A stretch of DNA of 64,000 nucleotides from Alterisphingorhabdus sp038748365 (GTDB lineage Bacteria; Pseudomonadota; Alphaproteobacteria; Sphingomonadales; Sphingomonadaceae), in assembly GCA_038748365.1 (NCBI GenBank), contig JBCDIZ010000001.1, positions 434,001 to 498,000 on the forward strand. Direction: 5' to 3'. Under the pieces are notes generated by a model that saw only the letters and a list, made by a program, of their open reading frames with translations, was not told where the DNA came from and searched no databases. The position numbers were made by a program, and so were the translations under genes. Below, one piece after another: positions 46,115 to 54,938 of this stretch; position 1 is the first letter of the stretch, and each line of letters starts with the position of its first letter.

Positions 46115-46314
46115 GACGTCCGGGTCAGCTCCTGAACGAGGATTCGGATGAGAGGCAGCGTTGGCACGAATGCGCCTAAAGTGCAATTTACTGTTGCCCA
46201 ATGAACACATTGTGAAGCAAAATGGGCCGCATCGGGCATTTCACACTGGTCAAATGCGTTACTTTACGGAATCTATACCGCACGAGACTTCGAACACGCA
46301 TTCGAATTTTCGGG
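46115..46314. other. Intergenic leader region upstream of lolC
   Basis: First part of a 515-bp gap between divergent lolC and hsp20. It should contain the lolC promoter. A TTCGAA/TTCGAA pair (46289-46294 and 46301-46306) is the only symmetry I notice. An open frame at 46161-46472 has no protein character. Confidence 0.5.
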
Positions 46315-46440
46315 GAACGGAAAAGCGGTTTGGGGAAGCTGCTTTTCTACTGATACGATTTCAGGGACTCCGCTTTAGGGCGTCGAGAACGAAATCGTCA
46401 CGGGACGCCTGGTCGCTCACGCGATCAGGCGTTTCCTGTT
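46315..46440 (+). ncRNA. Candidate small RNA: chain of three strong hairpins
   Basis: Hairpin 1: GAAAAGCGGTTT (46320-46331) with AAGCTGCTTTTC (46336-46347), 12 pairs including two G-U, loop GGGG. Hairpin 2: ACGATTTC (46355-46362) with GAAATCGT (46391-46398), inner short stems. Hairpin 3: ACGCCTGGTCGC (46405-46416) with GCGATCAGGCGT (46421-46432), loop TCAC, followed by TTCCTGTTTCT. Strand is not certain; the plus-strand reading ends in a terminator-like stem. It matches no RNA family I can name and might instead be a lolC leader. Confidence 0.45.
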
Positions 46441-46503
46441 TCTGGCAAGGCCAAATAGTTTGGAAAATTTGAATAATCACTGTTTTTCAGTATATTAATT
46501 CCT

Positions 46504-46532
46504 CTTGAAATCATAAAATCTCTCACCAGATT
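46504..46532 (+). promoter_or_regulatory. Candidate heat-shock (sigma-32) promoter of hsp20
   Basis: CTTGAAA (46504-46510) is the exact sigma-32 -35 sequence; CCAGATT (46526-46532) after 15 bp is a poor -10. It lies just upstream of the ROSE-like leader, which supports heat control at both levels. Confidence 0.5.
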
Positions 46533-46533
46533 C

Positions 46534-46632
46534 AGTATGTGCCGCCATGATGGGGCACATATTCAACCAAGTTCACCATGACGCCAAATGGGTCATGGTG
46601 ACAAAATTGCTCTTAAGAGGATTTGCATAATG
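46534..46632 (+). promoter_or_regulatory. ROSE-like RNA thermometer in the hsp20 leader
   Basis: Three hairpins precede the start codon: TGTGCC/GGCACA (about 46538-46559); a perfect 10-bp stem TCACCATGAC (46573-46582) with GTCATGGTGA (46592-46601); and a final one in which AAATTGCTC pairs imperfectly with GAGGATTT around TTAA (46604-46624). The last holds the Shine-Dalgarno AGAGGA (46616-46621) facing the TTGCT motif, the signature of ROSE elements that melt on heating and free the ribosome site. The ATG is 46630. Confidence 0.8.
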
Positions 46633-47133
46633 ACACGTTTTGACTTTACCCCTTATCGCCGCACCACTGTCGGTTTTGACCGTCTTTTCGACCTGCTGGA
46701 GAATCACCAGCGCAATGGCAGTGGCGACAACTACCCCCCTTTTAACATCGCGCGGCTTGATGATGGCCAATATCGCGTCACGCTCGCGGTTGCCGGTTTC
46801 AAGACCGATGAAATCGAGATTACCGCGCAGCAGAATCTGCTGACTGTGACTGGTCGCAAGGCTGAAGCTAATGGTAAGGATGGCGAATTTCTGCATGTTG
46901 GTATCGCCAACCGCAATTTTGAGCGCCGTTTCGAGCTCGCCGATTTTGTCCGTGTTTCCGATGCCCGGCTTGCTGATGGCCTGCTAGCGATTGATCTGGT
47001 ACGCGAAGTGCCTGAAGCCATGAAGCCGAAAAAGATCGCCATCAATGGTGCATCAGACAGCGATGCTAACAAAATTGTTGACCTCTCAAATGATGAAGGC
47101 AGCGATGACAACACCGATAAAGACGCTGCCTGA
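46630..47133 (+). CDS. Small heat-shock protein Hsp20 (IbpA-like)
   Basis: ATP-independent holdase chaperone. The 167-residue protein starts MTRFDFTPYRRTTVGFDRLF, has the alpha-crystallin domain at about 38-125 (YPPFNIARLDDGQYRVTLAV, FERRFELADFVRV) and LADGLLAIDLVREVPE with the terminal beta-strands. The C-terminal extension is unusually long and acidic (VDLSNDEGSDDNTDKDAA). The start was set at 46630, eight bases after AGAGGA; the in-frame ATG at 46588 lies inside a leader hairpin. A strong hairpin follows the gene. Confidence 0.95.
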   Translation: MTRFDFTPYRRTTVGFDRLFDLLENHQRNGSGDNYPPFNIARLDDGQYRVTLAVAGFKTDEIEITAQQNLLTVTGRKAEANGKDGEFLHVGIANRNFERRFELADFVRVSDARLADGLLAIDLVREVPEAMKPKKIAINGASDSDANKIVDLSNDEGSDDNTDKDAA

Positions 47134-47165
47134 GCGCTTGCAACTCTCTGAATAACACCATATCC

Positions 47166-47194
47166 GAGGCGATGTTGCTTTGCGACATCGCCTC
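47166..47194. terminator. Hairpin terminator between hsp20 and crp-like gene
   Basis: GAGGCGATGT (47166-47175) pairs with ACATCGCCTC (47185-47194), extended by TGC/GCG to 13 pairs with loop TTT. It lies 33 bp after hsp20 and is followed by CTTACAG, so a T-run is missing. It may serve both convergent genes. Confidence 0.6.
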
Positions 47195-47219
47195 CTTACA
47201 GCTACAAGATACATAAATG

Positions 47220-47247
47220 GGGGGCAAAGCCCGAAGGCTTTACCCCC
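47220..47247. terminator. Second hairpin between hsp20 and crp-like gene
   Basis: GGGGGCAAAGCC pairs with GGCTTTACCCCC around CGAA, with one C-A mismatch. It lies 25 bp after the first hairpin. On the minus strand it would come after the Crp/Fnr gene. Confidence 0.5.
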
Positions 47248-47323
47248 GACGCCCTCAGGACGTCCTTACATTGCCAGACCAGGGTCGCATGGGTCAGGCA
47301 ATATAATCTCCATCGCTCATGTA

Positions 47324-48031
47324 TCAGGGAATAGCTTCGGCAATCTCCATCAGCATTTCCTGATCCTTGATAAGGATATGTCCGCTGTCGATGCTGATCA
47401 CATCATGATCAGACCATGCCGAAAGCTGACGATTAATCTGTTCGCGCGACAAGCCGACAAAATTCCCTAACTCGCTCTGACTGAGTTTGAGCTTCAAACG
47501 TCCGTCTTCAGCGCCTGACAGCATGAGTCGCAGCAGATAGCGGGCCAGACGTGGACCCGAACGAAAGGCACGATCAGCCTCGACGATCTCGTTGGTCTGA
47601 CGCAATCGCCGCGCAAGCGCTTTCATCAACTGCATTGCCAGATCAGGATAATTGCTCAAAATCTCGGCGAAAGCATCGCGTGAGAGGGTGAGCATGGTCA
47701 TGTCGCTCAATGCATCAGCGCTTGCACTGCGTTCACCGCCATCGAGGAAGGCAATCTCGCCAATAACATGTCCGGCTTCGGCATAATCCAGCACGATTTC
47801 ATGCCCATTGCTGGCGACCATACTGATCCGTGCCATACCGGACAGTATGATATAGAGGATATCGCCTTTATCCCCCTGATGCAGAAGGATATCGCCTTCC
47901 GCTGCAGTAACCAGATGACCACGCAAAATTATCGCGGCCAGCGCGTCATCATCGCTGCCTGCAAAAAGGCTATGCTGCGAAAGCAGTTTTTGCAGCTCAT
48001 GTGCATGCACAGTAAGCGTCCCCAACACCAT
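47324..48031 (-). CDS. Crp/Fnr family transcriptional regulator
   Basis: A 235-residue regulator: cyclic-nucleotide-binding-like beta barrel at about 15-130 (GDKGDILYIILSGMARI, GEIAFLDGGERSASADAL) and a C-terminal helix-turn-helix (LSQSELGNFVGLSREQINRQ, about 178-200). The barrel has GE and RSA, close to the cAMP pocket pattern of CRP. There are no clustered N-terminal cysteines, so it is not an oxygen-sensing FNR. Targets are unknown. It faces hsp20 tail-to-tail. Confidence 0.9.
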   Translation of the reverse strand: MVLGTLTVHAHELQKLLSQHSLFAGSDDDALAAIILRGHLVTAAEGDILLHQGDKGDILYIILSGMARISMVASNGHEIVLDYAEAGHVIGEIAFLDGGERSASADALSDMTMLTLSRDAFAEILSNYPDLAMQLMKALARRLRQTNEIVEADRAFRSGPRLARYLLRLMLSGAEDGRLKLKLSQSELGNFVGLSREQINRQLSAWSDHDVISIDSGHILIKDQEMLMEIAEAIP

Positions 48032-48237
48032 TTACCCGCCTATCCGTCCCACCGGTGGCGGCTATCTTGTTAGGTCCTTATACGCAGTGATAGATACAAG
48101 TGTGAAACAAAAAATGCATTTTACGCTCTTTACAAGCATATAAATGAACTTTGACAGATAATGGGACACAGATTGTTACGCCGATCAGGGGCAAAGATAA
48201 GGCAGATGTCCCCGATATCTAATCTGTGATTGAGAAC

Positions 48238-49872
48238 TTAAACCAGCCGACTCTGCTCAACCGCTGCTGCAATGAAGCTGGCAAAAAGCGGATGCGGGGC
48301 GAAAGGTTTGCTCTTGAGTTCCGGATGGAACTGCACTCCGATAAACCAGCTAAGGTCAGGCCGTTCGACAATTTCCGGCAATTCACCATCGGGCGACATA
48401 CCGGAAAAGATCAGACCACCCTTCTCTAACCGGTCAACATAGCCATTATTGACCTCATAGCGGTGGCGATGGCGTTCATCGACGTTACTGGCGCCATAAA
48501 TATTGGCCACATGGCTGTTTTCCGACAGTTTGGCCGGATAGGCACCGAGACGCATTGTGCCACCCAGATCGCCGCCCTGCTCGCGTTTTTGCAGGCCCTC
48601 TTCGGTCATCCATTCGGTGATCAGTCCAACGACTGGTTCTTCCGTTTCACCGAATTCTGTGGTCGAGGCATTGGTGATACCAGATGTGTTTCTCGCAGCT
48701 TCGATGCACGCCATCTGCATGCCGAGGCAGATGCCGAAAAACGGCACATCATGTTCACGCGCAAAGCGCACCGAGGCGATCTTGCCCGTACTACCGCGCT
48801 CGCCAAAGCCGCCCGGCACCAAGATGCCATGCATTGGCTCCAACTCGGCAGTTATGTCCTTTTCGTCCGACTCAAACAGCTCTGCATCAAGCCAGCGGAT
48901 ATTGACCTTTACCCGATTGGCCATTCCACCATGGACCAATGCTTCGTGCAGTGACTTATAGGCATCCTGCAGGCCGACATATTTGCCGACAACACCTATG
49001 GTTACCTCACCTTCCGGGTTAGCATGGCGGTCATTGATATCATACCAGCGGCTGAGATCCGGCTGTTCGCTGCTGTCCATACCAAAGGCGCGCAGCACTT
49101 CCTGATCCAGGCCCTCGCCGTGATATTGTAGCGGTACGGTATAGATGCTCGGTGCATCCAGTGCCTGAATCACCGCCTCGGGACGGACGTTACAGAATTG
49201 GGCGATTTTGCGGCGTTCACCTTCGGGCAGCGGCTTTTCACAGCGACAGAGCAGCAAATCCGGCTGAACACCCAATGCGGTCAGCTCGCGTACGCTGTGC
49301 TGTGTCGGCTTGGTTTTCAGTTCGCCTGCCGCCGTAATATACGGCACCAGCGTTACATGAATCGAGATCGTCTGATCACGGCCTAGCTCATTGCGCAACT
49401 GCCGAATCGCCTCAATAAAGGGCAGGCTCTCAATGTCGCCAACCGTTCCGCCAATCTCGCACAGCACGAAATCGAGATCATCGGTGTCGGCCTGGGCAAA
49501 TTCCTTGATTGCATCGGTAACATGCGGGATCACCTGTACGGTAGCACCGAGATAATCGCCGCGGCGTTCCTTGGCGATGATCGTCTGATATATGCGGCCC
49601 GAGGTCACATTATCCGATTGGCGCGAGGGAACGCCGGTAAAGCGCTCATAATGGCCAAGATCGAGATCGGTCTCGGCCCCATCATCGGTGACATAGACCT
49701 CACCATGCTGATACGGGCTCATCGTTCCCGGATCGACATTCAGATAGGGGTCAAATTTGCGGATGCGGACCTTATAGCCACGCGCCTGCAGCAGTGCACC
49801 GAGACTTGCCGCCATAAGGCCTTTGCCAAGGGAGGAGACCACGCCGCCTGTGATAAAAATATATCGCGCCAT
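48238..49872 (-). CDS. pyrG: CTP synthase
   Basis: Makes CTP from UTP with glutamine. The 544-residue protein has the N-terminal synthase domain (FITGGVVSSLGKGLMAASLG, then DPYLNVDPGTMSPYQHGEV and CEIGGTVGDIES) and a class I glutaminase domain with the nucleophile in FGICLGMQMACIEAARN near 380 and the C-terminal H and E in VQFHPELKS near 517. It follows secG by 98 bp in a tpiA-secG-pyrG run. Confidence 0.97.
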   Translation of the reverse strand: MARYIFITGGVVSSLGKGLMAASLGALLQARGYKVRIRKFDPYLNVDPGTMSPYQHGEVYVTDDGAETDLDLGHYERFTGVPSRQSDNVTSGRIYQTIIAKERRGDYLGATVQVIPHVTDAIKEFAQADTDDLDFVLCEIGGTVGDIESLPFIEAIRQLRNELGRDQTISIHVTLVPYITAAGELKTKPTQHSVRELTALGVQPDLLLCRCEKPLPEGERRKIAQFCNVRPEAVIQALDAPSIYTVPLQYHGEGLDQEVLRAFGMDSSEQPDLSRWYDINDRHANPEGEVTIGVVGKYVGLQDAYKSLHEALVHGGMANRVKVNIRWLDAELFESDEKDITAELEPMHGILVPGGFGERGSTGKIASVRFAREHDVPFFGICLGMQMACIEAARNTSGITNASTTEFGETEEPVVGLITEWMTEEGLQKREQGGDLGGTMRLGAYPAKLSENSHVANIYGASNVDERHRHRYEVNNGYVDRLEKGGLIFSGMSPDGELPEIVERPDLSWFIGVQFHPELKSKPFAPHPLFASFIAAAVEQSRLV

Positions 49873-49970
49873 GGGAGGAGAGCCTTAGGCTCAATTGGCA
49901 GCATCTGACAAGCAGCCGAATCGCTACCAATCAAAAATTTATTGTGGGCAACTGTAAAAAGTGCAGCAGC

Positions 49971-50387
49971 TTACTCGGCAGCTTCACCTTCAGCAGCACC
50001 TGTTTCGGCCTCACCCTCTTCGCCCTGCAGAGCCGCTTCTGCGGCGCCGGAAAGCGGGTCACCGGAGATCGGTGCCGATGGTGCTAACGGATCAGGAGCC
50101 GGCGCCAAAGGATCAGGCGCAGGTGCTGAACGATCAAGACTCTGATCAATCGCCTCGCCTGAACCTTCACCAACCGCAAGAACCGCCAGGGCAATACTCA
50201 GCGAGACAAACACAACCGCCAAAATCGCAGTGGTCCGGGTCAACAGGTCAGCAGCGCCACGCGCCGAAACCAGTCCTGCCGGGCTGCCGCCTCCGGTCAG
50301 GCCACCACCTTCGGAACGCTGCATAAGGATAACGCCAACGAGTGCGGCGGCAACTATTGCCTGAACGACGGTCAGAAAAGTAAACAT
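49971..50387 (-). CDS. secG: Preprotein translocase subunit SecG
   Basis: Small subunit of the SecYEG channel. The 138-residue protein has two membrane segments (about 3-21 and 52-72) joined by LMQRSEGGGLTGGGSPAGL, the conserved loop. The tail from about residue 75 is long and rich in Ala, Pro and Glu, with a repeated APAPDPLAP, as often seen in alphaproteobacterial SecG. Position between tpiA and pyrG supports the call. Confidence 0.94.
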   Translation of the reverse strand: MFTFLTVVQAIVAAALVGVILMQRSEGGGLTGGGSPAGLVSARGAADLLTRTTAILAVVFVSLSIALAVLAVGEGSGEAIDQSLDRSAPAPDPLAPAPDPLAPSAPISGDPLSGAAEAALQGEEGEAETGAAEGEAAE

Positions 50388-50520
50388 GCGGTCTCACCAA
50401 GTCCTGTAAAAGCCATAGGGCAGCGCATTATATACTGTGCGCCCCTCTGCATTGGCAGCGCACATAGCGACTTCGCCCGACTGTTTCAATATCACTGCGC
50501 GGAAGTGTCTGCAAAGCCAG

Positions 50521-51258
50521 CTATTGCGCAGCGGCGGAGATAATCGGTGCAAAAGTCTCTGCTTTCAAACTGGCTCCGCCAACCAGTGCGCCATTGACAT
50601 CATCAATTGCCAGAATTTGCGGCGCATTTTCGCCTTTTACCGAACCACCATAAAGCAGACGCACGCCAGCGCCTGCATCGCCAAATCGTTCGATCAATTG
50701 TGCCCGACAGGCGGCATGCATCGCGGCAATATCCGATTCGCCCGCAACCCGTCCGGTGCCAATCGCCCAGATCGGCTCATAAGCTACAGTCAGCATGGTC
50801 GGATCAATATTGCCGACCAACGATTCCGCCAGTTGCTGGCAGACATAGCTTTCCGCCTCACCTGCATCGCGCACCTCCAGCGGCTCGCCGATGCACAATA
50901 TTGCCTCCAGTCCCGATTTTTGCGCCGTTGCAGCCTTCTCGGCAATCATAGCGCTAGGTTCACTCTGATCCTGACGCCGCTCGCTATGACCAACAATTGC
51001 CAGCTTCGCGCCCACTTCCGCAATCATGGCAGCCGAAAGACAGCCGGTATGCGCTCCGGCTTCGGCCTGATGGCAATCTTGTGCCCCCGCTTTGGCATGG
51101 CTCAGTTCATCCGCCATTGGCGCAATCAGTGTTGCCGGTGGACAGATAGCGACATCGACCTCTTGATACTGGCCTGCTGCCTCATCAATGCCCCAGGCCT
51201 CATCAAGCGCGTCAAACGAGCCGTTCATCTTCCAATTGGCGATAATATAAGGCCGCAT
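50521..51258 (-). CDS. tpiA: Triose-phosphate isomerase
   Basis: Interconverts dihydroxyacetone phosphate and glyceraldehyde-3-phosphate. The 245-residue TIM barrel has K in IIANWKMNGS, H in AIVGHSERRQ (near 94) and the catalytic E in AYEPIWAIGTG (near 162), with LLYGGSVKGEN near 205. It is followed after 133 bp by secG; a TGTGCGC/GCGCACA hairpin at 50436-50464 lies in that gap. It is divergent from ppiD. Confidence 0.97.
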   Translation of the reverse strand: MRPYIIANWKMNGSFDALDEAWGIDEAAGQYQEVDVAICPPATLIAPMADELSHAKAGAQDCHQAEAGAHTGCLSAAMIAEVGAKLAIVGHSERRQDQSEPSAMIAEKAATAQKSGLEAILCIGEPLEVRDAGEAESYVCQQLAESLVGNIDPTMLTVAYEPIWAIGTGRVAGESDIAAMHAACRAQLIERFGDAGAGVRLLYGGSVKGENAPQILAIDDVNGALVGGASLKAETFAPIISAAAQ

Positions 51259-51441
51259 AGTCTTCCCAATCTCTTGCTTGCACCCGGCATCAAATGCCGG
51301 AAGATCAATATGTCGGCGCTATATCAACGGCATGATTTTGCGCAAGCCATCACCGCTCTTGCGATTGTGCAGGCCAGACTCTAAAGGCTTGAGCAAACAA
51401 GATGTCCCGAAACATCCCTTAAACATATGGCGTAGCGTATA

Positions 51442-53385
51442 ATGATCGGTTTCTTTCGTTCCATTTTCCAATCCAAGATCGGCTTGTTCCTCACCCTCGC
51501 CTTTGTCGGGTTAATTGCCATCGCCTTTGCCAGCAGCGATGTCACCGGCGGTACATTTGGCGGCATCGGCAATAGCCAGACCGCGGTAAAGATTGGCAAG
51601 CAGAGCATTTCCACATCAGAGCTTCGCACTGCAGTGGACAATGCCTTTTCCCAGGCACGTCAGCAGGATCCGACACTTACCATGGCAGCCTTTGTCGATG
51701 CAGGCGGTGTCGACGAGGTTATTGATCAGCTTGTGAACAGCTATGCTATTGCCGAATTTGGTCGGAATATTGGCTTTGGCGCCGGGAAAAGGCTGGTGGA
51801 TGCCGAGATCACAAAGCTTGGCGCTTTCCGCAATGCTGCGGGCAATTTTGATGAGGCAACCTATCGTCGCGTTCTGGCTGATAATAATATCAATGAAGAG
51901 CGGTTCCGTGAGCAACTGAAGCGCACCCTGCTGGCGGAACAGATTATCGATCCGATTCAGATTGGCACGAAACCGCCGGAAAATATGGTCCTGCCCTATG
52001 CTTCATTGCTGCTTGAGGGACGTCGCGGGCGTATTGCCACTTTGCCCTCTACTGCATTTATGAGTGATGATCCGGTAAGCGATGAAGCGCTGAAAGAATA
52101 TTATACCAGCAACTCCAAGCGCTTCACCCTGCCAGAACAGCGGACCATCCGTTACACGGTGTTTACCAGGAATCAGGTGATTGATGACGTTAGCGTCAGC
52201 GAAACCGAGCTAAAGGCCGCATTTGAAGAGCGTCGCGAGGAATTTGCTGCGCGTGAAACCCGCCTGTTGCAGCAGGTTATCCTTCCAACTGAGGATGGCG
52301 CCAAAGCATTGATGGACCGCATCAATGGCGGCGAAAGCATCGTGGATGCAGCCGAAGCGATCGGCCTTGCCTCCAGTGAGATTGGACAGATCACCAAAGG
52401 CGAGTTTGCCAGCGAAACTTCCAATGCTGTGGCCGATGCTGCCTTTGGCACCGAGCTTGGCGAGATGGCCGCCATCAGCCAGAGCCCGCTAGGATGGCAT
52501 GTTATCCGCGTCACCGACATTCAACAGGTCCCTGAACGCACATTGGAGAATGTGAGCGCGATATTGGAACGCGACATTATGGAAGAAAAGTCGCGCGAGG
52601 CACTGTCTGACTTTACCGTCAATGTCGAGGATCGGCTTCAAAGTGGCGCATCACTCAATGATATTGCCAAATCGGAAAATCTGAAGATAACGACTACACC
52701 GCTGCTTATCGCCAATGGCAATTCGATTGTTGATCCTGAATTCAAGGCAGATGTCATAGGTCGTACTGTGCTTGAGGATGCTTTCAATATGGAAGCTGCT
52801 GGAACAGCGCAGATTGTTGAAACCACGCAAGGTCTGGAATTCGCGATATTCGATGTTGGCGAGATCAAACTGGCAGCGCCACCGCCATTTGAGACGGTCA
52901 AGCAAGACGTTCTGACCGTGTATCGTATCGACAAGGGTTCGGAAAAGGCGGAGAAAGCCGCCCGCGATATCGCCGCCAAGACGGAAAATGGTGAGGGGCT
53001 TAACAGTGCCGTTGCCGCGTTGGATGTGCGCTTGCCGCCGGTAGAAAATGTCGGTGCTCGACGCGCGCAACTTAACGCTGGTGGCCAGCGTGTTCCGCCT
53101 CCACTGGCACTGATGTTCAGCATGACAGAGGGCAGCACCAAGGTATTGGAAGGGCCGAATAATCAGGCTTGGTTTATCGTCCATCTGGAAGCCATCGATC
53201 GCGGCGATGCCAGCGAGCGCCCTGCTCTGACCCAACGCGTGGCACAGGACTTCAAGGCGGTTCTGGCGCGCGAATATGCCGATCAGATGGTGGCTGCTGC
53301 CAAATCCACTATTGAAGTGAAGCGCAATGAGGCAGTCATTAAGTCGGTCATCGACGATCTGACCGGTGCCAACCAGCTGCGCTGA
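51442..53385 (+). CDS. ppiD: Peptidylprolyl isomerase, PpiD/SurA type
   Basis: Periplasmic folding factor tethered to the inner membrane. The 647-residue protein has one N-terminal anchor (about 12-32), a SurA-N-like helical domain (about 45-200), a parvulin domain near 260-365 (ETRLLQQVILPTEDGAKAL, QSPLGWHVIRVTDIQ) and a second, less conserved region after it. The stop overlaps the trpE start as TGATG, so this chaperone gene heads the tryptophan operon, a common alphaproteobacterial arrangement. Confidence 0.9.
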   Translation: MIGFFRSIFQSKIGLFLTLAFVGLIAIAFASSDVTGGTFGGIGNSQTAVKIGKQSISTSELRTAVDNAFSQARQQDPTLTMAAFVDAGGVDEVIDQLVNSYAIAEFGRNIGFGAGKRLVDAEITKLGAFRNAAGNFDEATYRRVLADNNINEERFREQLKRTLLAEQIIDPIQIGTKPPENMVLPYASLLLEGRRGRIATLPSTAFMSDDPVSDEALKEYYTSNSKRFTLPEQRTIRYTVFTRNQVIDDVSVSETELKAAFEERREEFAARETRLLQQVILPTEDGAKALMDRINGGESIVDAAEAIGLASSEIGQITKGEFASETSNAVADAAFGTELGEMAAISQSPLGWHVIRVTDIQQVPERTLENVSAILERDIMEEKSREALSDFTVNVEDRLQSGASLNDIAKSENLKITTTPLLIANGNSIVDPEFKADVIGRTVLEDAFNMEAAGTAQIVETTQGLEFAIFDVGEIKLAAPPPFETVKQDVLTVYRIDKGSEKAEKAARDIAAKTENGEGLNSAVAALDVRLPPVENVGARRAQLNAGGQRVPPPLALMFSMTEGSTKVLEGPNNQAWFIVHLEAIDRGDASERPALTQRVAQDFKAVLAREYADQMVAAAKSTIEVKRNEAVIKSVIDDLTGANQLR

Positions 53386-54938
53386 TGGATCAGCCGGGTC
53401 GAAATAGTAACGATCAGGAGAAAGCAGCGCGCGCCAGACTGGAAAGCGGACAGTCCGCCCTGCTCTATCGTCGTCTTGTTGCTGATACCTACACCGCCGT
53501 TTCGCTGGCGATGCGGTTGTTCCAACCTGATCGCGGCGACTTTCTGTTGGAATCGGTTGAGGGCGGTGAGACACGCGGGCGCTACAGCCTGATCGGCCTA
53601 GACCCGGACCTTGTCTATCGTGCCGAAAATGGTCGAGGTTTTGTCAACCCTAAGTGGCAGCAGAAACGCGATGCCTTTGCACCGTGCCATGATGGTGACG
53701 AACACAGCAATGCCGTCAGCGCCCTGAAAACACTGGCCCGCCAGTGCCAAATGGACGTGCCCGAAGAACTACCTCCGGTTCTCGCCTTTCTGGTCGGCTA
53801 TTTCGGCTATGAAACAGTCGGTCTCGTCGAGAAGATACCGCGTGCCAAGGATGCACCATTAAAGCTCCCGGACATGATTTTCGTCCGTCCTTCTCTGCTG
53901 ATCATTCTTGATCGCCTGAAGGATGAGATGTTCTTGATCGCGCCGCTATGGGCAAAGACCAGTGGCAACACAGACCATCATATCACAAAGGCAAAAGAAC
54001 GTTTGGACGAAGTTGAGCGCACTTTAGCCGAACCACAGGGCTTCGACGCTCCTACAGAAAGCGATGCTGCCTTACTGTCAGAGATTGCACCCCAAGCCGT
54101 TATAGCGCCCGAACGCTATCGCGACATGGTGCTCAAGGCCAAAGACTATATCCATGCGGGCGATATCTTTCAGGTGGTGCTGGCGCAGCGTTTCACCGCG
54201 CCCTTCCCGCTGCCGCCGATGCAGCTTTATCGCTCGCTGAGGCGTATCAATCCTTCGCCTTTTCTCTTCTATCTCGACCTACCTGATTTCGCATTGATCG
54301 GATCCAGCCCGGAGATATTGGTGCGCGTGCGCGATGGTGAAGTGACGATCCGCCCCATCGCCGGCACCAGACCGCGCGGAGCGACGGCGGCGGAAGACCG
54401 CGCCCATGCCGAAAGCCTGCTTGCCGACCCCAAGGAATGCGCCGAGCATCTGATGCTGCTGGACCTCGGTCGCAATGATGTCGGCCGCGTTGCCAAAGCC
54501 AATAGCGTCAGCGTCACCGACAGCTTCACCATCGAGCGCTATAGCCATGTGATGCACATCGTTTCCAATGTTGTCGGCGATCTGGCCGATGATATGGACC
54601 CGGTTTCTGCGCTGCTCGCGGGCTTTCCCGCAGGCACGGTAAGCGGCGCGCCCAAAGTCCGCGCCTGTCAGATCATCGCTGAGCTAGAACCTGAGCAACG
54701 CGGCGCTTATGCCGGTGCTGTCGGCTATTTTGCGCCTGATGGTTCTGTCGACAGCTGTATTGTTTTGCGCACCGCCGTTGTCAAGGATGGGACGATGCAT
54801 GTACAAGCCGGAGCCGGTATCGTCGCCGATAGCGACCCGGATTATGAGCTACGCGAATGTCAGGCCAAGGCAGGTGCACTGTTCGCCGCCGCCAATGACG
54901 CGATCCGCGGGGCAAGAGAGGGAGGCTTTGGTCAATGA
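53385..54938 (+). CDS. trpE: Anthranilate synthase component I
   Basis: Converts chorismate to anthranilate with ammonia delivered by TrpG. The 517-residue protein has the N-terminal regulatory part and a chorismate-binding domain with GDIFQVVLAQRF, IGSSPEILVRV, PIAGTRPRGAT, LLDLGRNDVGRVA and GTVSGAPKVRACQIIAELEP in the normal order. Because it is coupled to ppiD by TGATG, there is no room for a classical leader-peptide attenuator directly before it. Confidence 0.97.
   Translation: MDQPGRNSNDQEKAARARLESGQSALLYRRLVADTYTAVSLAMRLFQPDRGDFLLESVEGGETRGRYSLIGLDPDLVYRAENGRGFVNPKWQQKRDAFAPCHDGDEHSNAVSALKTLARQCQMDVPEELPPVLAFLVGYFGYETVGLVEKIPRAKDAPLKLPDMIFVRPSLLIILDRLKDEMFLIAPLWAKTSGNTDHHITKAKERLDEVERTLAEPQGFDAPTESDAALLSEIAPQAVIAPERYRDMVLKAKDYIHAGDIFQVVLAQRFTAPFPLPPMQLYRSLRRINPSPFLFYLDLPDFALIGSSPEILVRVRDGEVTIRPIAGTRPRGATAAEDRAHAESLLADPKECAEHLMLLDLGRNDVGRVAKANSVSVTDSFTIERYSHVMHIVSNVVGDLADDMDPVSALLAGFPAGTVSGAPKVRACQIIAELEPEQRGAYAGAVGYFAPDGSVDSCIVLRTAVVKDGTMHVQAGAGIVADSDPDYELRECQAKAGALFAAANDAIRGAREGGFGQ

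Noticed and set aside
46161..46472. 103-codon frame upstream of hsp20
   Set aside because: It crosses the hairpin chain, has no ribosome site and no protein-like pattern; the hairpins explain the sequence better.
50436..50464. TGTGCGC/GCGCACA hairpin between tpiA and secG
   Set aside because: The 7-bp stem has a long loop and no T-run, and the genes are normally co-transcribed, so I did not list it as a terminator.
50437..51384. 315-codon plus-strand frame over tpiA
   Set aside because: It is antisense to tpiA, whose catalytic residues are all present; the frame has no protein features.
52651..53574. 307-codon minus-strand frame across ppiD and trpE
   Set aside because: It runs antisense to two well-supported, overlapping genes and shows no family character.
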